DNA of 64,000 nucleotides from Owenia fusiformis. Its lineage: Eukaryota > Annelida > Polychaeta > Sabellida > Oweniidae. This document shows positions 1-35,797 of this stretch, piece after piece. The stretch covers positions 30,186,166-30,250,165 of the forward strand of contig CAIIXF020000011.1 of NCBI GenBank assembly GCA_903813345.2, in the 5' to 3' direction. Position 1 is the first letter of the stretch; every line of letters begins with the position of its first letter. A model generated the notes under the pieces. That model saw only the letters and a list, made by a program, of their open reading frames with translations. It was not told where the DNA came from and made no database searches. Position numbers and translations under genes: made by a program.

Positions 1-800
1 TGCATTACTTGATAAGTACAAAATGGAATATTCATGGCAATAACAAAATACATAACATGATACATACAAAGTGCATTACTTGATTAGAACAAAGTGCAAT
101 ACTTGTGATAAGCCCAAAGTGCATTAAATGATGTACATGTTATATTCATTGCAATAACAAAATACATTACATGATACATACAAAGTGCATTGTATGTGAT
201 ACTTATAAGGGCATTGCATGATACATAAAAAGAGTATTGCATGATACATACTAATTGCATTGTATGATACATTCAAATTGCATTGCATGATACATTCAAA
301 TTGCATTGCATGATACATACAAATTGTATTGCATGATACAAACAAATTGCATTGTATGATACATTCAAATTGCATTGCATGATACATAGAAAAAAATTTG
401 CTGGGAATATACACTTTTTTTAAGTGTCACCCACTCATGCTTTGTATATTTGTGTGAAATTTAAAAAGGAAATAAACATAAACATAAAAAAAAAAAAATT
501 GAATTGTATGATACATTCAAATTGCATTGCATGATACATTCAAATTGCATTGCATGATACATACAAATTGTATTGCATGAAACATTCAAATTCCATTGCG
601 TGGTACATTCAAATTGCATTGCATGATACATACAAATTGCATTGCATAATACATACAAATTGCATTGCATGATACATACAAATTGCATTGCATGATACAT
701 TCCAATTGGATTGCATGATACATACAAAGTGCATTGCATGACAAGTACAAAGTGCATTATTCATGACAATAGACAAAATACATTACATGATGCTTACAAA
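1..800. repeat. 23-bp minisatellite
   Basis: The stretch is made of a 23-bp unit (gatacattcaaattgcattg plus cat, with a gatacatac variant). It is degenerate at the left edge and interrupted at about 390-500 by a non-repeat segment with an A-run. Open frames on the minus strand here, rich in MYHAMQFECIMQC-like words, only reflect the repeat. I see no gene. Confidence 0.85.
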
Positions 801-831
801 GTGCAAATTCTTCCAACTTCCAACAACCATT

Positions 832-866
832 TGCAGGTGGTGACATTTTGTCATGTTAACGCCTTG
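832..866 (+). mobile_element. solo right end of pearl-like element
   Basis: The segment starts gcaggtggtgacattttgtc and ends gccttg. It matches the right end of the larger elements at 12581-14480 and 40326-41920. No matching left end is visible beside it, so it is a fragment. Confidence 0.55.
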
Positions 867-1116
867 TTAGAATTTAAAAGGCGTTGTTTTTGTTGCATTT
901 CTGAGGCATAAATATTTAAATCATGGTTTACAATATACATGTTAACTTCAGAGTATTGCACATAGTTAGTGAAAAGAGAGAGAGGAATACTTCAAGGTAT
1001 ATTTTGTATTTTTTATTGTTTTTAAAAACTAAGTCACATGTCCAAAACCATTATTTTGTAATACTAAATTCATATTAACTCGATAATTTTCTTAATTCAA
1101 TACATTTACATTTCAG

Positions 1117-23080
<21,964 letters not shown>

Positions 23081-23841
23081 CAGCACTGTTCCAAAATGGC
23101 CGCCACAAATCCAACATGGCTGACAATAGTTTGTTACAGAATGATCTCCATGAGTTCAAGACAAGTGTTTGAAATTCCCGAATTCAAGACTGTCATAAGA
23201 CAAGCTCACCATAGTCTATTGAAGTTCAATTCAACTATCATAATGAATAGATAACATCAGAAACTCTAATTCCACATGGCTACCACAAATTCACTGCATA
23301 TGCTACAAATTCAACATGGCTACCACAAATTTCCTACAGTCTATAAATTTAACGTGGCTGCCACAAAGTCACAGTAGACCACGGACTCAACATGATGACC
23401 ACAGATTTACTGCATATGCTACAAATTCAATATTACATTAATGAGGACCATCACAAAGAGCCATCTCCAACTTTAAGGTATGCCTAGTTAGACTAGTTAG
23501 ATTGTTTGCCTCCTGACTTGACATGATGAACCATTTATCCAATATAGAATAAATACCTGGATACCACTTGTACAGTTATGATTATCTATGAGACATGATT
23601 TAGTATGCAGATTTTTGCATCTTAATCTTTTATGTTTGGTTCATCATGACTGGACTGAAATAGGCTTAGTTTAAGCTGACTAACATATAGTTAAGACTAG
23701 GCAATCTAATTAATACTAGGCATAAGAAACGAGGCATAATCAAACTATGCTAGAAATTTAGGATGCGCCTGTATACTACAGGCATAACTACATGTACAAC
23801 TGAGGCATAATAATAATTTTAACCAAAAGAGTTTCAATAAA
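23081..23841 (+). other. TPC2 3' UTR (probable)
   Basis: Candidate AATAAA signals are at 23548-23553 and 23836-23841; I cannot choose between them. The region has imperfect repeats of aacatggctaccacaaattc (about 23080-23440). Confidence 0.5.
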
Positions 23842-24544
23842 ACTAGGATCTTGTAACAAGGTTATCTTGATGGACAGACAACCTAATCTAAAGAATGTTT
23901 TTATTTTGTTTATACTAATAATTATTATTGCACTGTCATTGTACATATATATGTCCATATTGGCCAGCTATTCAAGAATATATTTAACCCTTGATAGTGC
24001 AGTATTTTCAAAGATAAGTCATCTGTTATAGTAGTATGTAATCTGTATAGAGTTAGGTACATGAACATGTAGTAGGCTTACATAAACGTTTCTTAATACA
24101 AAAGTACTTTCTATATGTATGTGCAATGTGCTTGTTTGATTTTGAGGCATGGATTTCCTAGAATCTACCCCATGTTTGGTTGAATATTGTCACATATTCA
24201 TCAATACCAAAGCAATGAACAGTAGGAACTGATAATCGATCTACAAAAAATATACAATATTATAAGTTATTGAATGATTTGAAGTGCAATACAGGATATA
24301 TTCTGTTCGAGATATTTTGTATTGGAATGAGATGAAGTCGAGTGCCAATACAGAATATAGAGACAGAATATATCCTTATATCTTTAAAGATGTGATGAGT
24401 ATCGGAATGAAAATGTGGCTGGGGAAGAGAATATGATTCTCAAAATCTTTAGTTCAATTTTTGTAATTTTATTGTAACAAGAATAAATAGGTGTGAAGTG
24501 TATAGTATTGCTCTCTAAAGCATTTCTCTAGAAACAGTTTTAAT
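23842..24544. other. intergenic spacer with small inverted repeat
   Basis: No gene seen. Inverted words ggatatattctgt (24294-24306) and acagaatatatcc (24363-24375) bracket a 56-nt stretch. Confidence 0.35.
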
Positions 24545-24928
24545 ACAGTAAAACACTTGGGAGATGTTCTACTTACTATAAAACATTGTGTCAGTTTGTC
24601 TTTGGATTCTGCAGTGTTCCACTTATGGAAGTGTTCCACCCAGGGGTGGATCTGGGAACCAAAAGGGGGGGGGGGGGGCAAATTTCAGGTCAGAGAAAAA
24701 AGTTTCGGGCCCATAAAACCCAAAAGAAATAAAACCCAAATAAATCTTGAGGCCCATTTTCTTCAAAATGTGGCCTGAAATTGAAAAATAGGGCTTAAAG
24801 GCCCAGTAATGATCTAAAAAGCCCACTTTTTGGGGCCTTATGGCCAATTTATTTTCTGCCCCCCCCCCCCCCCCCAGATCCGCCAGTGCCACCTACAGAG
24901 GTGCACCACAATACAGGTTTTACTGTAG
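24545..24928. mobile_element. MITE with acagtaaaac ends, carrying a nested element
   Basis: Left acagtaaaacact and right acaggttttactgta are inverted. Inside, 24641-24889 is a second element starting caggggtggatctggg with a 14-base G run, and ending with a C run and agatccgccagtg. The homopolymer runs form part of its inverted ends. A relative of the inner element lies at 44649-44852. Confidence 0.6.
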
Positions 24929-25380
24929 ATATTAGAGAAATTATGTTTTTCTCAGGGCAGTATAAACAAAATTTTCTGAGAGAATTTCAAGTCATTGCCT
25001 TTAAAACAAACATTGAACAAACTTCCTTTATGTCATTATATTATTAGTGTACCTTGCGAACTATGTGAATCAGGGTAGGGGCTAAATATGCCGATTATTA
25101 TTGATATTTACGTGCAGTAAAATTGTGATGCAATATTTATTATGTGTCGTATTGTAGACTTACTAATATGGCCAGGGCATGACAAGACTTTAGGCTATTG
25201 TAATATATTTTTTGAATTGTTATATTGTTTAGTTTTGTTATGTTTTGTACTCTATCTGTGTAGATGAGTATAGATGCTCATTGTACACATTCTAATACTC
25301 ATAGCATCTTTCTGTTTCACCTGAAACTCAGGGCTGAGAAGAAATGAGATGTCATGGTATATCATGATGCATTGTACACA
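24929..25380. other. intergenic spacer
   Basis: No gene or repeat recognised. Confidence 0.3.
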
Positions 25381-26012
25381 TCTACAATAACTTAACATGG
25401 CTTATGTTAAAACAAATGTGTACAATAACTTAACATGGCTTATGTTAAAACAAATGTGTACAATAACTTAACATAGCTTATGTTAAAACAAATGTGTACA
25501 ATAACTTAACATGGCTTATGTTAAAACAAATGTGTACAATAACTTAACATGGCTTATGTTAAAACAAATGTGTACAATAACTTAACATGGCTTATGTTAA
25601 AACAAATGTGTACAATAACTTAACATGGCTTATGTTAAAACAAATGTGTACAATAACTTAACATGGCTTATGTTAAAACAAATGTGTACAATAAATTAAC
25701 ATGGCTTATGTTAAAACAAATGTGTACAATAACTTAACATGGCTTATGTTTAAACAAATGTGTACAATAAATCAATATGGCTTATGTTAAAACAAATGTG
25801 TACAATAACTTAACATAGCTTATGTTAAAACAAACATGTAAAGTAATTAGTGCCTGAATGACAGTAAGATTCCATTGTCGATGACGACAGTGACATTTCT
25901 GATGTCGTTAGCAAACTGGCGTGGCCAAGTCCAGAATTTAATTCTACCGTCATCAGCCGATTGTCGTTCTGTCGTTCAGGCACTAATAGTAACTTAACAT
26001 GGTTTATGTTAC
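25381..26012. repeat. 38-bp minisatellite
   Basis: About 12 units of tacaataacttaacatggct + tatgttaaaacaaatgtg, spaced 38 bp (for example 25383 and 25421). Each unit contains a palindrome ttaacat...atgttaa. A MITE interrupts the right end at 25846-25987 and one decayed unit follows. Confidence 0.9.
25846..25987. mobile_element. 142-bp MITE inside the 38-bp array
   Basis: Terminal inverted repeats attagtgcctgaatgacag (25846-25864) and ctgtcgttcaggcactaat (25969-25987) pair with one mismatch. AGTA occurs on both flanks, a possible 4-bp target duplication. Confidence 0.8.
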
Positions 26013-26485
26013 ATTTTTTAGTTTCGTTATGTACTGTCAGAATAAATCATAATTGAGGACAATTTAAAAAACTATAAATGTGAAATTACCAAAAGAATTC
26101 TGATAGTCTATTAGTATGTATATATGTGCTATACATTATTAGCCGAAGTAGTAATAGTTTATGCTTTATGATATGAACAAGAATGGAACATAGGATATTC
26201 TTGGTAGATATTCAAGATAAACCAGATAGTTATCTGAATGAATTATCTCACTGAAGATGAAGGTCATAAGAATGGGAAAAACATAAATAGAATGTCTGGA
26301 TCTACTGAAGATGACGAGAGATGAAGATTATATTACATGTGATATCGCTAATTTAATGGTTCTATATGTGAAATATCATGTCAAATGCTGCTGTATCTAG
26401 TTTTTTTACAGTCTGGTCAGTTATAAGTGACAAATTCGGAACACTTTTAAGAACTACTTATACAGGTTTTACTGTAGTGCTCTGC

Positions 26486-26568
26486 TGCAATTATAAAAAC
26501 TTGGACACATGTTGTAATTATAAAAACTTGGACACATGTTGTAATTATAAAAACTTGTGTTGTAATTT
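26486..26568. repeat. three 27-bp repeats
   Basis: Three copies of gtaattataaaaacttggac + acatgtt, the first and last slightly changed. Confidence 0.8.
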
Positions 26569-29500
26569 TGACAAATAGGACATGACTATCAAAACTGAGA
26601 ATGGTAGATTGTGACAAAACAATGCTTATGATATGTATTGAATGATTACTTATAAATATATATATTTTTACTTATATAGGATAAAAACATATATTTGCAT
26701 CATTTGTTGTTCTGTGAAATGATATAAAACACATACTATTCTGTGAACAGTATGTTATCTTTAAATTAGTTGATCAAGTGTTTTTATTAGTTTTTTATCA
26801 GTGTGTGGGTTAAATGTCATGATCTTTAGAAGTTTTATCTTGTAGACAGATATGGGCTGCCTTACACTCCTTACATACTGTTAGTCTCATGTTCTTATAT
26901 GTGATAGAAACAATAACAACTTAAATCTGCATTTCAATACATACAAGTAACAGTATAGCAAAAAATAACTATTGTACGTTAAATTGTCAAGTTGCTGAAT
27001 ATTGCAATTTTTGACGTGCAAGTATCTTTACTTAATCAAAAGTCAAGTATTTTCCATAATTTCGTTTGAGTAAACACATTTTGTATGTCCTGTAATAAAG
27101 TTTAGAGGGATTGGTGCTTAAAGACATTTCTCTGATAACCAGATGCTTGGACACATACTGTTTGAACACCTGCTTAAGTACAATTTCACAATACCTGAAA
27201 TGCACATATGTATGTATGCGTTTAAATGACGTCCAGAAGCTAGAACTGACTCTAGATTAAGCTCACATAATGAAAAAATGAAAAGATTGGAAAAATATTT
27301 GACTCAGGCAGCTGCTTGGGATGGTACACATGGTCTAGAAACTTGATACAAAAATAACATTTGAATTTCAATTTACTTTGATAGCTTTGGTAAAACTATA
27401 GTACAAAAACTTATTATTGGTCAAGAAAACTTTGTGACTGTATGATTATAAAAACTTTGTGAATCATTTAAGTGCATACAGTCATAGTCTTGACATTATC
27501 AAAGCTTTATCAATTACCTTTGATTTGGACTTCTCTCATGTCATGGCTAATTCTTAAGATTGGTCTAAGTTAACTATTGTAACGGTTACAATTTTCTGAC
27601 AATATGTAATCCAGAATGTGAAAGTCGCTCATCTAAATAATTCTTTCTTACAGAATCGCTAATGATGATAGTAAAAAGCAAAACATTAGCAAAAATGGAG
27701 AATTATAGGGGTTTATTGAAGATAAGCACACCAAAATACCAGCTATGATTATCCTGTGAGCAATGTTTCATGTTAGTTATGATTTGAGGCATGGGACAGA
27801 ATGGAATATAGAGGACTCCGTTTACTTTGGTTACCATGGCAATTTGTTGACAATCTAAACAATATGGACATAAATATATGCCACATGTACTTATATGTTG
27901 TTTCATGTATCAGATTTTGAAAGTAAAAAGATTTGTAGAAGGGTGGTTATTTTTGCATGTTCAGGTGTCGGTGTCAAGTGCTTGTTCACATTTTAATGAT
28001 TTATAAACTAGTCAATTCTGAATAATCAAAATATATTTTGGGAATCAAAGTTTCATAAAATTTCAGAAGATCATCGCCCAACTTAAAAAGAACCCATTCT
28101 TCAAAAGCAGGATTTTTAATTCATTTCTGTTTCAATAGCCACCATAATTCACATTAATTAAGACATATTTGATGATAAAAAAAGATAAAATGTCTTCTCT
28201 TGAGAAGTTTTTCTGCAAAACATTTTGAACAACCCTTATACATAACAAGTAGAGATTGTTTTCTTGAGGAAGGTGCAACATGAGTGTCATCATTAAGGCC
28301 TGAATTCAGTTACTTTCTCTCTGCATTTCCATCCAATTATTTCAAGTGAAGAATTCTTGATTTTGTCATAAACAATTATGAATTATTTTTAGGGACATAC
28401 ATGTACATTCATTTTCATACAGGAGTTGTTTATGCAGCTATTTTCATTTCGTTTTAAATTTGGATTGTCGAATATTTTACCCAAATTAACTATGATAATT
28501 GCCTATTTTTGATAACCTTAAATTGATCATACCAACAATGCCAGGGACTATCCCATGGACTTTAAGTTCTAGACCTGAATTGATATGCAATACATGGCAT
28601 AATGTTAGATAAGGTGACATTAGAGTATAAACTATTCCTGACTTATGTCATTTATCAAGCCATTCATATTTGAAGTTTGTAAAAATGTCTGAGTTTTTAA
28701 AGTGCAAATACTATTGACAATATCCCGTTCCAAATATGTCAAATCAGCCTCTAACAAAACCAATATCAGATACATGTAGTGAACCTTAAGATGAGAAACT
28801 ATGTTCTGATTTCCCAGATTTACCCATTGCTGATGTTGAAATGAATATGGGTCTTACTAACCACAATGAAAGAACTGTTATACGTGAGGCTTTATGTAAC
28901 AGGAAACATAATGAACATGTATCTGAGGAAAGGAAAATCATTGAGCATGTGTTATTTGAGACTTCCTTATATAACTTCTCAGGTTAGTGACAGGTAACAG
29001 ATTATGATAACATATAAGGTGACTCGTGTACCACACTTGCAATATCTTCCGTGTTGACTCTTGTACAACTGTTATTCCATAGTAGATTGAAGCATTTTTG
29101 TGCTTTTTCTACTGCGATTCCAGAATGCATGACTGTAGACCATGAAAATTTAAGGGGGTTGCGATTAAGTGGAGATTTGCCCCAATGATTCAGAAATGAT
29201 TCTACCCCCTCCCCAAATAGTTTTATTGTCATGTGACCTCTTATTTATCTTATAAATCAAACTTTTGAACTTTTGTACACGTGCAATGTCTAAGTATTCC
29301 TACATGTGAAAGATTAAGGAACATTTAAGTTGATTTATCACGTGCTATCAATAACAATAGATATTAATTTGAAACTTTGGCCAAATGAGGCCATGCACCA
29401 TATGTTAATATATCTAAAGCTAACTATATGAGGGTGTACATATCAAATTGCCAGCTTCGGCTTATACAACTAAAACTATAACATTACGTATCATATCGAA

Positions 29501-32500
29501 AATTTTGAAATATACCTGTTTTGAAACTTATATAACAAATGATATATTTGTACATTTTTATGGATTAAAATTGCATTAATAGGCGATCTGAGGATGCTTC
29601 CAACTCTTATATACAGTTTGTTGTGTCAGATGGTTGATTTTATAGCATGTAATAATTAATATTTTTGGTAAATGGTGAAGTATTCATTTTGTGATCCTTG
29701 CCAGCTTATTATACCCAAAGTCTCTATATAACTTAAAAGATCTTATATTAGCATTATTTATTCAATTCAATACAAAACTTTAAAAAATGTGTAAAATTCA
29801 AGAATTCACAAATTGTCTGAAATGGGCAAATATAAGTTAGTCCACATCCTATCACTTTATTTTAGTGGATTATAAGATATTTTGTACTAAGGGCAAGTCC
29901 TTTAATAATAACAAAGTTTTAAGGAGAACATTTTAACTTTTTAAATTATGTACAATCCCATGTTCAAATTTCAAGTACATTTTAACTAAGGAATTTAGGT
30001 TAAGAGACGAGTCAAAGCATTGAGTCCTGTCAAAATAATTTTTGCAATAATTGGGGGTAAGGGCTAAAAGCCAATTTTGTTTTGGCAGCATCAGTCTCTT
30101 CCATTCCAAGAGTTTGATCAACAGATCAACAGAGGTTTCATCTTGAGGGAGAGGGTGTGGGTGTTAAAATTATTTGCAGGGGATAATAAGGAACAAAGTT
30201 TAAAAGTACTTGTGGTAAGGTTTTGACCTCTTTATCTTAATATAAATACACCTCATGTTATCTCAAGTCGTTTCAAGTTAGTTTCATTTCATTCATGATT
30301 TTATTGTTTACATCTAAAGTGTCAATCAATTTTTTCTTAGGCCCCGCCCCTTTCTTGTCCCTCCCCTTACTTACCAAGACATACATAAGATCACATAATA
30401 ACAAAGGTAAGTACTATAGTCACTGTGTATGCTATATCAATCGGAAGATACTTATTAGTTTGAGGAATATCTTTTGTTTATTTTGAATCAAGTTCATCTG
30501 TACAAGATCAAAGAGCTTTGTAATCGTAGATATTGACCATGCAAATAACAACAATGTGTTCAATAGACCTATACGTGATAGTTCAGAATGACAACAATAT
30601 TCTCACCTCCCTTGTTGAAGAGCTCAAATTCTGGGTACATTTTTTACATCCGGGTTTTTTCCCCATTGAAATATACAAGGTCCGATTTTAACACATCATT
30701 TTAGCGTTATTTAACATTCTTCTTCACATATATTTACACAATTGATAAAAATATAGGTCCTTATGACAAACTGAGTGTTTTCACAAATAGATCTCATGAA
30801 TGCTCATAACAAAATGCACAAAATACAACAAATCTGTGAAAATCTTGCAGATGTTGAATTTTCTTGCAAAAATAAATTTCATCAAGGTGATTCAATTCAA
30901 CTTTTGGTGAATGGTCTTGGTGATTGATATTGGCAGGTCACGTTTTACAGCACTTTTTCAAAGTGCTACGTATATTGTTATTGATATACGTGCATGCATG
31001 TATCTGGGCGGATGGATACTACATAGATCTTGTCATCAAAATTCCAAGAAATATGCTTGCCTGTTCAAATTTTCTACAGATGCTAAGGCAGACTAGTGCC
31101 ACGATCTGATTAGGATTTAATTTGGGCATGCTGGGAAAATTACTTTGTGGTCATTTGGATTTTTCGATTAAGTGCAATATTGAACACTAAATATCTTGTT
31201 TCTTTTCGTAATGAAAGAGGTCTCCAATTAGTAGAGTTCTCCAACTAAAAATATTTCCATTCGGCACATTTTACAAATGTTTATTGATAATTATTATGTG
31301 ACTACTATAAGAAAAAAACAAAACAAGAAGTGTTGATATAGCAACCATTTTTTGTGTCAGCATTTCGCATCAATCATCGATATCTGTAACAGTGGTTACA
31401 CTTTGTAACTGCAATTTGGTGGTAACATACCTAACCTGGCCACATCATCTCCTACTTCAGTTTTTAACATTTTCTCACAAAATATTTTTTCAGTAAAATA
31501 ATTCAGTCAAGAGTCTACTATATCTGCCACATATTTTTTACCAACATGTACCTTATGTCAAGACCGACTTGACATAACCTAAATGTAGGTGTGGCATATT
31601 AAGCTGTTTTACAATCAATTGTTTGTTTGTTTTGACAATTAACATAGAAAAAACGATCTTAACCTGTGTTAAACCTAAAGGTAAAATATGATAAATTATG
31701 ATTGCAATTTTGCCTTCTTTAAAAAGTTCTTAAAGGTTCAAAACCAACCAAAGAGCCCTGTAAGAGTGGGATAAAACAAACATTTTATCATTGCATATTA
31801 CGTGGATGGTGAGAAAATATTCTCAATTGAGGACATAACTGTTCGAAAGCATTCACCATATCCTTTGGGACTCCTTGGTGTTTTCTATTCCCATATGGCA
31901 TTGCCACCAGCCATGATGTACTTATATTTAACCCCAATAAAATGAGACCTTTGTGCTTTATTACACAGGTATTTAAGTCAATTAGCATTGTCTTATAAGA
32001 ATACACCCTAAATCAATGGTCATTGTTTTAAGTGTCAGCTCTTCAAGTTGCCCAGCTTGGCACATCAACATTTTATGATACTCAACTTTTTGTCTGGTAT
32101 GTATTAAATAATATAATCATTGGTGTGGTTTTGACTATCACAAATCAACTTCCTTTGGATCAACAATGATGATCATCGTGGGTTGTCGAGACTCTTCAAG
32201 TGTCCATTTGGAGGGTCATAGCTACTGTATTATAGGTGGGGGCAAAAATTTGTACTCGAAAGAAGTGCCAAAATGAAATCAGGCCATTTTTGTAATTCAC
32301 CGATTTACCTATTAATGGTCATATTTATTATGATGTAACAAATATTTCTTTCTTTATATATTGAAATTTATTGAACAAAATATTATGAAATATAAAAATC
32401 ATATTCATTTTGAATTTGAACAATCGTGGCTTGCAATTACTGGAGTAGCAGAGAATAATGTTACCGTAAGGCAGTTGTATGCATACTTAAAATATATTTT

Positions 32501-33774
32501 ATGTTCATCCAGGTAATAGTGATTGGATTGTTCAGGTGAGATTATTTCTCCTTGCCTCTTTAAAGTGTCTCACATATTCGATCAAAATTTGCTATGCAAA
32601 CATGTTAGTCTACTTTACTGGCCCCCCTTGCTGTAACAAGGAACCCAAAACACATTAAAACGTAAACATAAACCAATTAGTCACTTCAATATGAAAGTGA
32701 GGGGTGTTAGTCCATGCACACAGCGTATTCTGCTAATACATATTTGCTAACACAATATCAGTGGTCATTTACTGTGTCAACTTAGTAACCCTTGCATATC
32801 GTGCTCACTCAAGTATTGAATATTCTTTTATGATCTAAATGTTTGTGGTTTCACAAAAAATGTGATATATTTTAGTTAGAAATACATTTATTGATATATT
32901 CATTCAAACAGCACTAGAATGCGGGAAGAAAGAGCAATGGTGACAAAATGCAGACAGAATTTTCTGTAAGGGTTTCAAACATTTCTGGACACAATCATAC
33001 ATGTACTTCATGTGTGCTGTTATTTTTAGTGCTGTATTTATAGATATAATTTCACGTATTAAAATCATATTTTCCAGAAATGACTTCAAATTCGGAACCA
33101 CACCCATATCACATTTTCTTCAATAACTCCAAACATGTGTAAACATTGACCATGTGCATATAAATTTAGATTTCACGAGCTCTCCTATTCGAGTACCTCA
33201 TACACCCCTGCATGGATTTGAGTTGGATTCGCCTTTTATACGTGAGCCGACACACTCGCAAACGCTGATTGGATAAAGATTGCGAGAATCTTTAAGGAGA
33301 AACTACTCAGTCCAATGCCCTTTCCCCTTGCCATATTTTCTCATTTTGCTTTCTGTTGATTTTGAAGTTGGTACAAGGTCAATTCAAGAAAATTCCTAAT
33401 TGAGAAAGACTATAGAAAAACATCTCGGCAGTTATCTAGATACAAAGCAATTTATATAAAGCCTATATTGGACAAATTGATGAGAACACTATAACAAATA
33501 TCGTATATCCTCGCAACATATTGTGCATTTCTTCATACAACAGATACACATCAATTAGGTATTTATAAATAATGTTTTATTGCAAAACAATTGAATTGTT
33601 TTTGGATTCTATTGTGTCTGAAGACAATATATCTAAGTTTGTGTTTATATTGGCATCTATCAAGGCCAAGTTTAATGTACATGTTAAAACTAAAACGAAA
33701 CTTGAATTTCAGTAGACTTAACTGAAAAATATAGATTTATGTTATTGAAGTTTCACCACTTGATATTACAGTTT
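26569..33774. other. 7.2-kb gene-poor AT-rich stretch
   Basis: No frame long enough or familiar enough to call a gene, apart from the coding-like frame at 28790-28987. Short A/T tracts are frequent and no tandem array is visible. Confidence 0.35.
28790..28987 (+). other. unassigned 65-codon coding-like frame
   Basis: Open from the codon after a TAA (28787-28789) to TAG (28985-28987). It reads DEKLCSDFPDLPIADVEMNM and later EERKIIEHVLFETSLYNFSG, a hydrophilic composition rich in Glu, Asn and Arg, unlike the Leu/Ile/Phe-rich noise around it. There is no clear start, and tttcccag precedes DLPIADV. It could be a relic of a domestic or transposon gene. I do not recognise the family. Confidence 0.25.
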
Positions 33775-33976
33775 AGGCCCGTAGCCAGGATTTGCCAAGG
33801 GGGGTTCAGTTTTCAAAAATTTCCAGGGGGGGTTCACATTTGACAATTTTGGCCCAAATATGGCTAAAATCACTTGAGAAGTGCTCTAAATGGTGAAAAA
33901 CTGCATGATTTTGAAAGAATTTTTGACCGGGGGGGGGGGGGGGGAACCCTGCGAACCCCCCCTGGCTACAGGCCTG
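33775..33976 (+). mobile_element. CAGGCCCG-family MITE, copy 1
   Basis: Ends aggcccgtagccagg and cctggctacaggcct are inverted, with G-rich and C-rich runs inside. Flanks carry cagttt on both sides (33769-33774, 33977-33982). About 200 bp, non-coding. Confidence 0.8.
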
Positions 33977-34051
33977 CAGTTTCATTAGATTAGCTATGCC
34001 CTGAATATATTCTATCTACGGCATTCATGGTTGCGAAATGGGCTTTGTTTT

Positions 34052-34192
34052 TATGTTACCACCACCAGAAGTGATGACATTTTGTTATAGCCTCCAACTT
34101 TTTTATGGATGGTGTTCGGCGGTTAGAGTTTGGCCTTCAGTGGTCTGCGTTTGTAACAAATAGCAGATGGTAACATTTTGCATGTTGATGCC
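34052..34192 (+). mobile_element. short pearl-like element, no core
   Basis: Left end tatgttaccaccaccagaag, then caacttttttatggatggtg, gtttgtaacaa and right end atggtaacattttgcatgtt. A diverged relative of the 12581 element. Confidence 0.65.
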
Positions 34193-34522
34193 ATATATGG
34201 ACTAAGCCATGATATCAGCTTTGCAAATGGAGATTGATCCTTTGATACTCTTGGCTTTTGAGATCAGACTCTGTCGGTCCCACATCATTTTAAACTCATT
34301 GTTCTATCTTGTGTGAGTACTGATATCTGCAGCTATTTCAACTTCATGTTGGGTAGTGGACTTCTTTTTGATTGTTCTTCAACATGTACAAGTAATGACG
34401 TCTGAATAAATCTCTTTTGCATGCTCTTGTGTCTTTGGATTGTGATAATGGTTTCTCAATGGTATGGGGGGGGGGAGATGTGTTAAGGACTGAACATTTA
34501 TAGGAAAAATTTCAATGCTTAA

Positions 34523-34739
34523 AGGGTGACGCATATCGTTTAGCAAATCGAAGGCTTGTTTCTGGTGTTGCTCACCATTTAGTCTAAAAGGCTCGATCCC
34601 GGAATAATACTCAAGGGTTCAAAGGCTTGAGGTCGTTGTGTCAACACCTCTAACTTTTATATAACATTGGTACAGTATAGATCGTCACACATTTATAAAA
34701 GGAAATTTTCATTTTATACGGGAAGCTTATCGGAACCCT
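34523..34739. mobile_element. TTAA-flanked MITE, short copy
   Basis: Runs from agggtgacgcatatcgttta to cggaaccct, with TTAA directly on both sides (34519-34522, 34740-34743). TTAA duplication is typical of piggyBac-type transposition. A longer copy with the same ends is at 60029-60600. Confidence 0.75.
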
Positions 34740-34743
34740 TTAA

Positions 34744-35797
34744 AATTCATCATACTGGATGGTGGTGCCACCTATATATTGTCATACTTAGATTTATTTT
34801 GTAATTAAACAAAATATTTGAAGTTTGTGTCTATTGTAGTGTATATTTGATATGTGTGTGTTGTATGTATGTGGGTGCATATAATCATAGATTATTATGT
34901 TATTAAAACTCGATTAAACTAACAAAAATCAAAATCAAATCAAAACGAAACTAATTCTAGTTTAAGATGAGAGGGTCAGGCTAAAAAAGAATCGGTCTAT
35001 ATTATACTCTTGAAACTGTTATATCATATCTGGATCAATGTAACTTGAAATAAATAAGTAGTAATATGTCATAATTTAAGATAATTACTTGCTTTAAGGT
35101 GTCTTTTATAATGATACTTTGACCTTGATATATTATTAATATGTAATACATGTTTACTGTTCACATACCATTCATCAAAACGAAAGTACAATATTTGGGA
35201 CGGGGATCAAATTTGATATTTATTTTAGTTTTAAGAATCAGTGTCCAACAAATTATGCAGATGTCTTTTAGAAGAATTTGTTTAGACTTGAAACATTAGG
35301 TGTAGATCATTATTGCTTTTGATCTATTGTTTCTTGTTTGACCTTTTTAGTAAGATCAGCAAGCAGATACATAGCCAAAGTAACCAGCTAATTTAACGTA
35401 TTTTCAACAAATCTGAAAGACTTTTGGACAACTTATGTGCTCCCTGTCACATACATGTATTCTGTGCAAAAATGTCTTCAAACAATCTGCAATTTTTCTG
35501 CACAAGTTCTTTAATGATTCTGTACAGGTTTTGTACTTTTCTATGTACATGTGCATTTTTCTTCTCTCATTTATCTTACACCTGCACTTTAAGAGGAAAT
35601 ATGATGTATTATTATATCATTGCTAGAATTTGTGTCCTTTGATTGGCTGATTCAGTACCATGTGATCAAAAATACCAAAGCGTATTTCACAGCTCCCTTA
35701 ATTTTTGAATTATAAAATACGTATTGCCCGGCGTATTGCCCGCCCGGGAATTCTGAATCGTCCCGTTTCGTCCAGTACAGTTGTGACGTGCATTAAA
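34744..35797. other. intergenic spacer
   Basis: AT-rich with a CG-containing promoter-like patch near 35715-35790 (tattgcccgcccgggaattc) just before the decayed exon. No intact gene. Confidence 0.3.

Noticed and set aside
84-757. Minus-strand frames in the 23-bp minisatellite
   Set aside because: Low-complexity translation of a short repeat, with no start or splice context.
24623-24892. Minus-strand 89-codon frame with glycine and proline runs
   Set aside because: Translation of the poly-G/poly-C ends of a nested MITE.
34523-34739. Possible tRNA-derived SINE (ggttcgaggtc-like B box in the related copy)
   Set aside because: Inverted ends and TTAA flanks fit a DNA transposon better. No A box at proper spacing and no 3' tail were seen.
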